Shown here: positions 36,741 through 46,268 of the stretch, piece after piece
How the letters are laid out: each line of letters starts with the position of its first letter
Numbering within the stretch: the first letter of the stretch is position 1
Source: JAZKHE01 sp040385525
GTDB taxonomy: Bacteria; Bacteroidota; Bacteroidia; UBA4408
NCBI GenBank assembly: GCA_040385525.1
Contig: JAZKHE010000004.1
Coordinates: 1-64,000, forward strand
Length of the DNA: 64,000 nucleotides
Reading direction: 5' to 3'
Translations under genes and position numbers: made by a program
The notes under the pieces: model-generated
Database searches by the model: none
What the model was told of the DNA's origin: nothing
What the model saw: only the letters and a program-made list of their open reading frames with translations

Positions 36741-39700
36741 TTATATAACTATTATTCTTTGTGATACTAATTCGTTTTTTGATTTTACTTTAACAAAGTA
36801 CACTCCTTTTGCTAATTGAAGCGTATTAATGTAAATAGATTTTTGTCCTGTATACGTTTGATTAAGAACAGCTTTACCAATTTGATCAATAATACTCACC
36901 TCAACTATTTCGTTTTCATCAATTAATTGAAGGTTAACATATACATCTTTACCCAACTCAACTGGGTTTGGAAAAATATAAATGCTATTATTTAAATCGA
37001 AGTTAACGCTACGTATGTCTGAAAAAGTAATAGCTCCATTTGCATCAACTATTTTTAATTTATAATAGTTAATACCGATTTGCGGAGAATTATCTATTGT
37101 AAAATAATCTTTACTAGCTAAAAACTTATTACTTGTTTTAACAGATTCATTTAATTCAAAACTTTCTCCATCGGTTGAAGTCCAAATTTCAAAATAATTT
37201 ATTTTATTGTTGTTTGATACCGACCAAGATAAATCTACGTTAGCACCATTTTTTACTGCTTCAAATTTATTTACTACAATTGGTAAAGGATTTAAAATAC
37301 TTATTGAACCTAAAGTAAATGGACTGAAAGATGTAACAACTCCAGATGTAACTATAGTTCCTGTTGTTGTATTACCTGTTGTACCACCATTACCATGATC
37401 TCTCCACAATAAACCATCCCATCTTGCAACTAATAAATCTGCTAAAGTTGTTACTCCACAACTACGAGGTGTATCCCAACTTAAATCAACACTAACATTT
37501 GATGTTCCGTTTGTTCTATTAATTATCCAATGTTCGCAAATACTTAAGTGATCTATTGTAATATCTTTTAAAGTATTATCGTAAGTTGGATGCGGATTAA
37601 CATCAAAATATTCAGCCGTAAAATGATCGGTTACTACACCTGGCGCAGTAATACCCGCTGGGGCATAAACACTTGTTTTACCTATTGGGAAAGTAAATGC
37701 ATCGTTACCAATTTTACGAACTGGACCATTTGTAAAACTTAAGTTTGAAGCACCAACTGCTGTTGCTCCATCTCTAAAAATTAACAAATTAGTAAGTGTA
37801 GAGTTTATTAAACCTGTTGTGTAAGATGCTATTTGCTCTACTTCGGCAGTGTAATTTAAAGTTACTGCTCCACCAGTTTTATTTACGCCAATATTTGCAA
37901 ACACTTCATTAAAACTATTTGTGTTTACACTTTGATTTAATGATTGTACAAAATTAATAGTGCCATTTCCTTGTACGAAAGCCGCCTCAGAAAAATTGTT
38001 TGTCCAATTACCTTGTAAATTAATTGTTCCATCTTGTACTGATGTGCCTGCATCCATATCTATACTTCCGTCTACAGTGTTGTTTATTGTTAAATCACCA
38101 AATATATCTAATCTGTCAGCAATATCTCCAGAATTAGTAGCTCCATTTCCAAACTCAAGCGCTTTTCCATCAATTGTTAATGTTTTACAAACGGCCATAC
38201 GTACTCCCCCAACTAAATATTTATCTGAAGTAAAACTGCCTGCGCAACCAGTTAAAGCATAACCATCAACATCTATACGCGAAAAAGTTGATGCACTTGT
38301 AGGAATTACTACATCTAACAAGTTATCTGGAACAACAAGCCCCTCCCAGTTACCACAAGTAAACCAATCTGTTTTATTTGTAGGTGCATCTCCTACCCAA
38401 TAACCTGGTAAATTACCACCAGTAATTGTAAAAGTTGTACTTGAAACTGCTGCCGGGATTGAAGCAGCAACAGTTGATGTAGTCCAATTTACAACATTAC
38501 CAATTGAGCCTAGCAAAGTTCTTTTAGAACCAATGTGTACTTCTGTGGTTTTATAATAAGCAATATCTAATTGTGATAAGTTTAGGAAATTAAAACATTC
38601 CAAATCTGGATGTAATCTAGAAACACGAGTTGCACCACCTGTACCACCATTAGAAACAGCTGTGTTAAAAGGAACCCAATCTGCTCCATTAGTTAAGCCA
38701 TATAATACTTGACCATTAAGTTGAACATTATTTGTGCCTAAACCAGTGAATGTGCCTTGTACTAAATATAATTGATCGGGCTCGGAACCAGAAATGTTTG
38801 GAGGACCTCCAGTAGTAGAAAGATTAAAATTTGTTACAACATTAGCACCATCATTAATTGAAATCACGCTTGCTCCTGTAGTAGTTGTTTCAAATCTTAT
38901 AACACTTCCTGCTGGAATTGTAGAAGCTGTAGTTTTAAGCTGAATATTTAAAATAGCAGGATCAGCATCTGGATCATCACCAGGCCCTCCCCAATGCATT
39001 GTTCTTGTGCAAGCAGCTGCCCCTGTTTCAAACCTTGAGTTAACGTGAGCAAAAGAAGTTCCTGGTAAAATATCTACCATGTTCATAATATAAATTGCAT
39101 CCTCAGCACTTCCATTTGTACAGTCATAACCAATATAAACTAAATCGCCTGGTCTAAATATTGTTGTAGCTATCAATACTGAACCACTTAAACTTACTGT
39201 TAAAGATGTTGCTCCAGTACTTGTTAAACCAATACTACCAGTATAAGTATTAACACTTAAACCTGAAATTAATTGAACATAAATAGGTGTTGAAGCAACA
39301 GTACCTGAAGAAGGCGATAATGAAATAGATGATGAAAATGGACCACCAGCTGATGTGGAAATTTGATAATTTGTTGATGCAGTTAAAACTATATCTGTAG
39401 TTAAATTATATCCTGCTGCAGTAAACGATTGAACAGCAGAAGGGCCAAAACCATCTATATAATTAAATGAAGTTAAAGATAATGGCGATGCTGATATTGA
39501 AGGTGTTGTTGAATTGCAATATACATTAACATTATCTATTCTCCAATAAGATGTAGTACTTGATACTTTTTGAAACCTAATATAAACCGTTGCAAAACCT
39601 GTGTATGCGGATAAATCAACACTACAAGGTGTTGTACCTGCAGATGTTGTGTTACTATGGTCAAAAGTATTAACCGTAACAAAGCCTGCAGTTTGACTTG

Positions 39701-41513
39701 TTGTAGATATTTGTATATTTAAATCTTTGGCTGTTGTATTTGCTGAACGAGTTAAGTCGAATGATAAACTTGTTGGATTGGCTATTGCAATTGTTACTAA
39801 TTCGCCATTATTAGCAGCCATTTCTGCATAAACGCCAGCAAAAGTTGTACTTGTTGAAACCCATCCAGCAGGAATACTTGCTGCTGAAAATGTTTCGCTT
39901 AAACAAGGCCCTGCAGAAACAGTAAGTGTAGAAGCTCCATTTGATGTAACTGAGCCGCAAGCATTAACAGCATTAACTCTATATGCATATCCACTCATTG
40001 TTAAATCTGGATTTGTTACTGTTAATACTGCCGTTGTTGCTCCAGAATAAAATCCTCCATTTGAAACTGGATTCCAACCAAAACCTGTGTTTACCTCCCA
40101 GGTGTAAGATAATAAAGAGCCGGCAGTTACTGCGCTAAAACTGGCAGAAGTTGATGGTGATGCAGTTGCTGAAACAGGTTGCGATGTAATTGTTGGTGCG
40201 ACATTACCTGTACCCTGTATTACAAAATCATAGGTTCCTTCATCACTATCATCATTTGTAATAGTAAGAGTAGCAACTCTTGTACCTGAAGCTGAAGGAT
40301 CGAAAGTTACACTAAATGTAGTTGTACTGCTTGCCGAAATGGTAGCAGGAAATGAAATTCCTCCAACAGCAAAATCAGCTGCTGCTGCTCCAGTAAACGA
40401 AATGGTAGTAACATTTAACGTAGCAGCTCCCGTATTTTGTATAGTGTAAATATTTGTAATGGTGCCTGAACTTTCGCAAACAGTTGTAAAACTTGTTAAA
40501 TCTGTAGATGAAGGAGTAACATCGCCATCAGCAATTGAATTACCATTACCTTGAATGTTTATTTCGGGTTGAGTTGGAGTTACAGTTCCTGTTAAAGCAA
40601 CAGTTAAAGAAGTTGCACCTGTGCTTGTTAAACCAATACTACCAGTATATGTATTTACACTTAAGCCAGAAACTAAACGCGTAAAAATTGGCGTAGATGC
40701 TACAGTACCAGATGTATGCGTTAAGGTTAATGATGTTGAAAAAGGACCACCACTAGCGGTTGCAATTTCAAAATTTGTTGGAGCAGCTAATACAATATCG
40801 TTAGTTAAATTGCTTCCACTAGTTGTAAAAGATTGCACTCCTGACGGACCACTACCAACAACATAGGTAAAACCTGTTAAACTTGATGGAGAAGCTGTTA
40901 TTGTCGGAGATGGCGCACCGCAAGTACCTTTTAAAACAATATCATCTAGCCTACATGCTATAGTGCCAGATTTTGTAAACCTAAGTCTTAATCCATTAAT
41001 TTGCGCTCCTACTGGTAATGAAATACCAGATATTAAATACCAACCCGCTGCACTTGCAGATGTAGGTAATCCAGTTAATGTTACAGGTTGATACGCACTA
41101 CCATCCCAATAATGTAAAGCAAAAGTAGCAAATGCAATACCTGCTGCACCTTCTTTTCTAACAGCAAAATCAATTGTTAAACTTGTACAAGCCGAAGCAT
41201 CTATTCCTTCAATTGCAAAACCATATTGTCCTGATGTTGAAACAAACCAAACATTTGCCCCACCACTTGCACCTGAATATCCTGAAGAAACGCTAGTAGC
41301 TCTTAAATCACCTGGATTTGTAGCACCTCCAGCTGTCATAGTATATGTATCATTATCAAAACCATTTGCAGTCTCATGTGCTGCAATAGTAGTAGTCGCT
41401 CCAACAGTACCTAGGCTTTCTGTGAAAATCGTAGTCTGCCCAAAGCCATTAAAACTCAATAAAACAAAAATTGCATTGAGCAATAAAAATCGAAGTATGC
41501 CGTTGTTTTTCAT
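36741..41513 (-). CDS. Giant multidomain T9SS surface protein
   Basis: 1590 residues from the ATG reading MKNNGILRFLLLNAIFVLL, a good signal peptide; a frame extending 27 residues upstream enters the 5' leader and lacks signal character. In order: a jelly-roll-like domain (FTESLGTVGATT), a beta-domain containing FTYVVGSGPSGVQSFT, a HYDIN-like domain (PEINIQGNGNS), an Ig-like domain (ITSQPVSATAS), a second copy of the first two types, an unrecognised region with DLVYIGYDCTNGSAEDAIYI, a beta-helix-like stretch, and a type A sorting domain (IYIFPNPVELG...KGVYFVKVKS). No catalytic site was found. Likely co-transcribed with the next giant gene. Confidence 0.85.
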   Translation of the reverse strand: MKNNGILRFLLLNAIFVLLSFNGFGQTTIFTESLGTVGATTTIAAHETANGFDNDTYTMTAGGATNPGDLRATSVSSGYSGASGGANVWFVSTSGQYGFAIEGIDASACTSLTIDFAVRKEGAAGIAFATFALHYWDGSAYQPVTLTGLPTSASAAGWYLISGISLPVGAQINGLRLRFTKSGTIACRLDDIVLKGTCGAPSPTITASPSSLTGFTYVVGSGPSGVQSFTTSGSNLTNDIVLAAPTNFEIATASGGPFSTSLTLTHTSGTVASTPIFTRLVSGLSVNTYTGSIGLTSTGATSLTVALTGTVTPTQPEINIQGNGNSIADGDVTPSSTDLTSFTTVCESSGTITNIYTIQNTGAATLNVTTISFTGAAAADFAVGGISFPATISASSTTTFSVTFDPSASGTRVATLTITNDDSDEGTYDFVIQGTGNVAPTITSQPVSATASPSTSASFSAVTAGSLLSYTWEVNTGFGWNPVSNGGFYSGATTAVLTVTNPDLTMSGYAYRVNAVNACGSVTSNGASTLTVSAGPCLSETFSAASIPAGWVSTSTTFAGVYAEMAANNGELVTIAIANPTSLSFDLTRSANTTAKDLNIQISTTSQTAGFVTVNTFDHSNTTSAGTTPCSVDLSAYTGFATVYIRFQKVSSTTSYWRIDNVNVYCNSTTPSISASPLSLTSFNYIDGFGPSAVQSFTAAGYNLTTDIVLTASTNYQISTSAGGPFSSSISLSPSSGTVASTPIYVQLISGLSVNTYTGSIGLTSTGATSLTVSLSGSVLIATTIFRPGDLVYIGYDCTNGSAEDAIYIMNMVDILPGTSFAHVNSRFETGAAACTRTMHWGGPGDDPDADPAILNIQLKTTASTIPAGSVIRFETTTTGASVISINDGANVVTNFNLSTTGGPPNISGSEPDQLYLVQGTFTGLGTNNVQLNGQVLYGLTNGADWVPFNTAVSNGGTGGATRVSRLHPDLECFNFLNLSQLDIAYYKTTEVHIGSKRTLLGSIGNVVNWTTSTVAASIPAAVSSTTFTITGGNLPGYWVGDAPTNKTDWFTCGNWEGLVVPDNLLDVVIPTSASTFSRIDVDGYALTGCAGSFTSDKYLVGGVRMAVCKTLTIDGKALEFGNGATNSGDIADRLDIFGDLTINNTVDGSIDMDAGTSVQDGTINLQGNWTNNFSEAAFVQGNGTINFVQSLNQSVNTNSFNEVFANIGVNKTGGAVTLNYTAEVEQIASYTTGLINSTLTNLLIFRDGATAVGASNLSFTNGPVRKIGNDAFTFPIGKTSVYAPAGITAPGVVTDHFTAEYFDVNPHPTYDNTLKDITIDHLSICEHWIINRTNGTSNVSVDLSWDTPRSCGVTTLADLLVARWDGLLWRDHGNGGTTGNTTTGTIVTSGVVTSFSPFTLGSISILNPLPIVVNKFEAVKNGANVDLSWSVSNNNKINYFEIWTSTDGESFELNESVKTSNKFLASKDYFTIDNSPQIGINYYKLKIVDANGAITFSDIRSVNFDLNNSIYIFPNPVELGKDVYVNLQLIDENEIVEVSIIDQIGKAVLNQTYTGQKSIYINTLQLAKGVYFVKVKSKNELVSQRIIVI

Positions 41514-41656
41514 TGTATATTTTTTTAAAAATAATAACATTAAAACATTACAGCGGTTCAGACAATTCCAAATTTTATACATTTTGGAACTCATGTAGGG
41601 TGTTCGCTTGCGTTAAAATAACCTATACAAAAGTATAGCTTACATTGTTTAACCAA
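41514..41656 (-). promoter_or_regulatory. Conserved promoter and structured 5' leader, copy A
   Basis: On the minus strand a TTG is followed 18 bp later by the -7 box TACTTTTG (41628-41635), set inside the palindrome CTATACTTTTGTATAG. The leader of about 100 nt then has a block (41551-41609) almost identical to one before the PHP-domain T9SS gene: AGCGAACACCCTA, then a hairpin with TTCCAA / TTGGAA arms, then CTGAACCGCTG, so that AGCG and CGCT can close an outer stem. It could be a cis-acting RNA, a short leader peptide or an operator. Confidence 0.65.
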
Positions 41657-41732
41657 GTTAAATTAATATTAATAATTTACAAAGTCAAGTTTTGTTGAAA
41701 ACAAATAATATTTTTAAAGAAAAACACATATC

Positions 41733-44414
41733 TTATTTATTGATTATGAATGATTTAGATAATAACATTAGCTTTTTAGAATCAAACCCATTAAGATGGT
41801 AAATTCCATTTTTAAAGTTTAATAAATCTATTGTTAAATTGTTTTTACCTGTATTTATGCTAAATTCTTTTTCATAGATTTTATTCGCTAAAACATCTGA
41901 AACAATTAGTGTAATTTGTGAACTCTCTTTACTAAAAAAATATAAATTTAAAACGTTAGTTGCAGGGTTCGGAAAAAGAACTAAATCTTCAACTAAATTA
42001 ATTGCTTTGTAATGTACTGATATAAGCTCAGAATAGTTTAACTCGCCATTAAAATCTGTACTTTTTAGTCTATAATAAATAAAGCCATCACTAATTTTTT
42101 TAGGTGTTATTGAATCGGTATATTCATATTTCTTATTCGATTTTGTTTTAACTTTAAAACTTTCTATTGGTAAAAAATCGAAACCATTTAAGGAGCTTTC
42201 TAAAGTAACATAATCTGTGTTTTTGGCTTCTTCAACTTGCCAATTTATTATTACATTGTTATTATTTTGTTGCGCATTAAAATTATTTAGTACAATTGGT
42301 AAAATAGCATCGTTACGTGTGTACCAAATTGGTGAAGTAAAAACTTTGTTTCCATCGGGTTGAGTAATAACAATGTAATAATAATAAGTTTCGCCATTTG
42401 CTATAGAGTGTGTGTAGTTAAGCGTGCTACTATTTGTATTAGCTGTTAATTGAGTTGCTAAAACACCACTACTAGGCACACCATAAAATACTGCGATTGA
42501 AGAAACTGTTTCTGCATCATTGTCGGTAACAGAAACAGAAATGGTTGGATTTCCAGAATTTGAAAAAATAGAACCTAAAACTTGTCCATTTATTGTATAA
42601 TTTACTTTTAAATTCCAATCATCTGAAGCATACATACGCATACTTTTAACAGCATCTAAAACACTGTTTTGAGAGAGTTCTGTGGCTAAAATTACTAATC
42701 TACTTTGGGCAGTTCTACCAAAGGTTGTGTAATGATTATCATGATCTAAACCAGCACCTAAGTGATAGCCTCTACTTAGTGCTTCTTTATACCTAATTTC
42801 ATAACTAAAATTAGAAGGATTTGTATAAGTTGTGTTGGTTGAAAAAGCGGGCCCACTCCTTATTGCACAACCTACAATAGCACTATCGTTTGTGGCATTA
42901 TAATTTTTAAAAAACAAACTATCATAATCTGTATTTTCTGGATGAGCAAAATACGCAAAAGCTTTACCTGTAGGATAACGAGCAATTTTTTTAAACAAAT
43001 CGTTGTAATTATCTATAGCGTTAAACACATCGTAGTTTCCTGCTTCCCAACCTATTAACTGATCATAACCATAAACTAAAACATGGCCTCCTTGGCTAAT
43101 TACACCCCATTCCATTCCATAAAGTGCTACAAACGTCCCGTTAATTGTTGCTAACGAAGCTTCTTGTAAGCCATCAGCATAGCGTGGCAAACTCATTCCT
43201 GCACCAGAATGATTATGCTCTGAAATACCTAAAAAATCAAAGTTTTGAGAAGTTTTTGCATAATCGTAAGATTCTGCTGGGCAATCATATAGTATATTGT
43301 TTTCCTGATTTCCGTCAGAATAAGCTGTATGCGCGTGAATATTGCCAAAATAATAATTATAATTAACAACAGCAGAAATTACTGAACCACTAGCATTTAT
43401 AAATATTGTAGTAGCTCCTGCAGAATTTAATTCAATTACATCTGCATAATTTCCAACACTTAACCCTGATACTAATCGAATATAAATAATAGTATTAGCA
43501 ACACTTCCGGCTGTTTGCGTTAAAGTTAAACTGCTTACAAAACCAGTTGTAGAATTAGTAGATATTTCAAAATTTAAAGGTGCTAAAATTAGAATGTCAG
43601 TACTTAAGGTGCTACCACTAACCGTAAAAGTTTGCACAGCTGATGGTCCATTACCAACAACGTAATTTAATGGAGTAATATTTTGTGGAGTTGCAAATAT
43701 CTGAGGAGTTGGTAGTCCAAAACCAGCTGTTACAGAAACATTATCTATACCAATACCTTGCGAACTAGAACCAGTAGTATTTAAATTCCAACGTAAATAA
43801 AAATTAGAAGAATTAGCTATGCTTAAACCTGTAATAGTTATTGCTGTTTTGTTTATTGTAAGTTGCGGTGCAAAACTATAAGAACTTGCGCCAGTAGGAA
43901 TTGAAGCAGAAGTAATATCACCTGCATTAACTGCCACCCAATTTGAACCATCTAACGAATAATAAAACTCAACCGAAGCTATTGATGTATTTATTCTATA
44001 ACGTTCTAAATCGTAGGCAATTGTAAGATCTGTTATTGCACTTGCATTATTGTTTTGATAAAAAGCCATAATGCTATTTGGACTAGCATAACTACCAGAA
44101 GTCATAATACCTAACGCTCTTTCTGTTGCAGAAGTTCCCCAGTTATATCTACCTCCAGCTGTTGGAGTTCCTGTTGATGCTTGTTGTGTAACATTAGTGA
44201 AATTGCCAGATGAAAGCCAAGTTGGAGCTACAGAACCAGCTGAACTAATTTTCCAGTTTGTTGGTAACGATGCAGTAGCGCTAGCTGCCATAGCATCAAA
44301 GTTTTCAATTACTGGTAATGTATTTATTATTGAAATTTGAGCCGAAGTAGTGGAAAAAAAGAAAACCAAAAAAACATTTAGCAAGTAAAACCGAAGATTA
44401 CTGTTGATTTTCAT
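41733..44414 (-). CDS. Secreted PHP-type (CehA/McbA-like) metallohydrolase with T9SS domain
   Basis: 893 residues from the ATG reading MKINSNLRFYLLNVFLVFFF (signal peptide ends TTSA). An N-terminal jelly-roll-like domain is followed by a beta-domain (TPLNYVVGNGPSAVQTFTVSG) shared with the neighbouring giant protein. Then comes a PHP-type domain of about 250 residues with GNIHAHTAYSDGN, FLGISEHNHSG, AYFAHPENTDY and GLDHDNHYT, which supply the metal-binding histidines and acids. A type A sorting domain closes it (LVLFPNPATNVLNLY). CehA/McbA relatives hydrolyse carbamate or phosphate esters; the substrate here is unknown. The 5' leader matches that of the downstream giant gene. Confidence 0.87.
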   Translation of the reverse strand: MKINSNLRFYLLNVFLVFFFSTTSAQISIINTLPVIENFDAMAASATASLPTNWKISSAGSVAPTWLSSGNFTNVTQQASTGTPTAGGRYNWGTSATERALGIMTSGSYASPNSIMAFYQNNNASAITDLTIAYDLERYRINTSIASVEFYYSLDGSNWVAVNAGDITSASIPTGASSYSFAPQLTINKTAITITGLSIANSSNFYLRWNLNTTGSSSQGIGIDNVSVTAGFGLPTPQIFATPQNITPLNYVVGNGPSAVQTFTVSGSTLSTDILILAPLNFEISTNSTTGFVSSLTLTQTAGSVANTIIYIRLVSGLSVGNYADVIELNSAGATTIFINASGSVISAVVNYNYYFGNIHAHTAYSDGNQENNILYDCPAESYDYAKTSQNFDFLGISEHNHSGAGMSLPRYADGLQEASLATINGTFVALYGMEWGVISQGGHVLVYGYDQLIGWEAGNYDVFNAIDNYNDLFKKIARYPTGKAFAYFAHPENTDYDSLFFKNYNATNDSAIVGCAIRSGPAFSTNTTYTNPSNFSYEIRYKEALSRGYHLGAGLDHDNHYTTFGRTAQSRLVILATELSQNSVLDAVKSMRMYASDDWNLKVNYTINGQVLGSIFSNSGNPTISVSVTDNDAETVSSIAVFYGVPSSGVLATQLTANTNSSTLNYTHSIANGETYYYYIVITQPDGNKVFTSPIWYTRNDAILPIVLNNFNAQQNNNNVIINWQVEEAKNTDYVTLESSLNGFDFLPIESFKVKTKSNKKYEYTDSITPKKISDGFIYYRLKSTDFNGELNYSELISVHYKAINLVEDLVLFPNPATNVLNLYFFSKESSQITLIVSDVLANKIYEKEFSINTGKNNLTIDLLNFKNGIYHLNGFDSKKLMLLSKSFIINK

Positions 44415-44551
44415 TGTAGATTTAAAAAAATAATTTACACTAAAATATTCCAGCGGTTCAGATAATTCCAATATTTTGCATATTTGGAACTCATATAGGG
44501 TGTTCGCTTTTAATAAACTATACAAAAGTATAGCTTAGATTACCTAATCAA
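44415..44551 (-). promoter_or_regulatory. Conserved promoter and structured 5' leader, copy B
   Basis: Same layout as copy A: TTG, 18-bp spacer, -7 box TACTTTTG (44523-44530) within CTATACTTTTGTATAG, then AGCGAACACCCTATATGAG, TTCCAA / TTGGAA arms and CTGAACCGCTGG in the conserved block 44451-44509. Outside this block and the promoter the two upstream regions differ, so the block is under constraint or recently copied. Confidence 0.65.
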
Positions 44552-44574
44552 TTTAGTATCAAGTTACTATTAAT

Positions 44575-45840
44575 TTAATATACAAGCAAACTTTTGTTGA
44601 TAATTTTAGCTTCGGTTTGCACAATTGCATAGTATAAGCCAGTAGGGTAGTTTTTATAGTTTACTAGCAAAACATCATCATTATCGGTACTTTCAACAAT
44701 TTCTATTGGCATTTCTTGTCCAAACGCATTAAAAATTTTAACAATTAGTATTTCAGAATTATTAACAAGCTTTAAACTGCCAAAACCAGTTGATGGGTTT
44801 GGATAAAATTGTACAATATCGGTTTCGCTATTTATTTCTGGCTCAAAATAAACTAATTTACTAAAAGTAAAATTACCGTTTGCATCTACTTGCTTTATTC
44901 TATAGTATTTCCCTTTAAAAGACAAATCAACCGATATCGAGTAATTGTTTGTTTTATTACTATTTCCTGTTCCATTTATTTTTTTAATTGTTTCAAAATC
45001 TATTCCGTTGGTTGATTCTTCAACTTCAAAATACGAATTGTTTAACTCTAACGAAGTGCTCCAATTTATATCTAATACATTATTGTTTTGCACACAATCA
45101 AATGCAGAAAAAACGACTGGTAATGGTGTTAAACAAACATTATCAATATGCGCAACAACCGAAAAATTATCAATACCCATGTGGTGATCGTTTGCAGCAT
45201 CATTAACATCAGTAAAGCGCAACATAATTTCTGAATTAGCAGGAATATCAACTAGTAAACAAGAAGAAACATTACCTGATTGGCTACACGGATAACCCAA
45301 TAATTGAGCGGAGTTACCACCAGTATCGCCAACGAATTGAGAAAAATTTAAACTAGAAAAATTAGTGTACGTTCCGCTTGTTAAATCAGTTATAGCTGAA
45401 GATGATACTTTGTATGAAAAAATATTTGTATTCAAATTCCCATCGTTTTCGGCCAACGAAAACTGAAAATAATCGTAATTAATTTCTAAACTTTTAATAG
45501 TGCTCGCACTTGTATTTTTAATTCGTAAACCATAATAAATAGCGCCTGTTGTGCCCGATGGTCGAGAGCCAATTTTTTGGTCGCTACCACCACTACATCT
45601 GTACGAATAAAAACCACCCGTATTTGTTGGAGCAGTTGCTGTAATATTTAAATTAGTTACACCAAACGTTCCACCCGATTGTGAAGCGTACCAACCTGTG
45701 AACGTAGAGTTATTTGACCATGCAGAAATATTGCTTGCTCCAAAATTTTGAAGCATTTTGTTGTTTGCTTCATTTATTAAAACTTGAGCATTTGCTGTGT
45801 TTGCAATTAATGTTATAGCTAAAAGTAAAATTTTACGCAT
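44575..45840 (-). CDS. T9SS type A sorting domain-containing protein
   Basis: 421-residue secreted protein: signal peptide 1-18 (MRKILLLAITLIANTANA), an N-terminal beta-sandwich of about 210 residues (LQNFGASNISAWSNNSTFTGWYAS, KIGSRPSGTTGAIYYGLRI) like those in surface nuclease and lamin-tail proteins, a short fibronectin-like linker (VFSAFDCVQNNNVLDINWSTS), and a type A sorting domain (VQFYPNPSTGFGSL...YPTGLYYAIVQTEAKIINKSLLVY). No enzyme motif. First of four leftward T9SS genes here, with its own upstream palindrome. Confidence 0.82.
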   Translation of the reverse strand: MRKILLLAITLIANTANAQVLINEANNKMLQNFGASNISAWSNNSTFTGWYASQSGGTFGVTNLNITATAPTNTGGFYSYRCSGGSDQKIGSRPSGTTGAIYYGLRIKNTSASTIKSLEINYDYFQFSLAENDGNLNTNIFSYKVSSSAITDLTSGTYTNFSSLNFSQFVGDTGGNSAQLLGYPCSQSGNVSSCLLVDIPANSEIMLRFTDVNDAANDHHMGIDNFSVVAHIDNVCLTPLPVVFSAFDCVQNNNVLDINWSTSLELNNSYFEVEESTNGIDFETIKKINGTGNSNKTNNYSISVDLSFKGKYYRIKQVDANGNFTFSKLVYFEPEINSETDIVQFYPNPSTGFGSLKLVNNSEILIVKIFNAFGQEMPIEIVESTDNDDVLLVNYKNYPTGLYYAIVQTEAKIINKSLLVY

Positions 45841-45882
45841 GCTGTTTTTTTTTTACAAAATAACAATGCGTATGTTAACTAA

Positions 45883-45902
45883 AGTAGCTTATGTAAGCTA
45901 CT
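45883..45902. promoter_or_regulatory. Perfect 20-bp palindrome upstream of a T9SS gene
   Basis: AGTAGCTTATGTAAGCTACT: 9-bp arms around TG, 43 bp upstream of the T9SS gene start. It may be an operator or a small terminator; no T-run follows on the minus strand, which favours an operator. Confidence 0.45.
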
Positions 45903-46040
45903 ATATTATTACTATTGTATTAATAGTGTTATGAAATGGTTAGTGGAATTTTAATTAAAAATTACTTAAGAAAAAAATGATTAGTCTTTTAATTTTCAAT
46001 TAAGTTCTATAAAACTGATAATTATCTATTAACGGAATAT

Positions 46041-46244
46041 TTTTTCTTTTTCCTTGATGAAAAAGAAACAAAAAATCAAGACTGCTGAAAAATAAAACGA
46101 AAATCTACATTTCTATTTTTTCACGTAACCAAAGCCGTTCGTGCGCCACACAATGCTAATCAACTCACTCGTTGATTACTTACTTTTTTCCCTCGCTAAA
46201 AATATCATTTGATTTTCTTGTTTTATTTTTCAAAGGTCAATCCC
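46041..46244. repeat. 204-bp structured intergenic repeat, copy 1
   Basis: About 90% identical over most of its length to 48389-48591. It opens with a hairpin (TTTCTTTTTC-CTTGAT-GAAAAAGAAA) and is closed by a long inverted repeat (GAAAAATAAAACGAAAATC against GATTTTCTTGTTTTATTTTTC), with a smaller AATCAAC/GTTGATT hairpin between. It fills most of the 428-bp gap between a T9SS gene and an alpha/beta hydrolase. No open frame is conserved, which fits a MITE-like or REP-like element. Confidence 0.75.
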
Positions 46245-46268
46245 TAGTTATAGCTAGTTACAAAAAAA

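Noticed and set aside
36741..41594. Extended N-terminus of the giant T9SS protein
   Set aside because: The extra 27 residues run through the conserved 5' leader; a proper signal peptide begins only at the later ATG.
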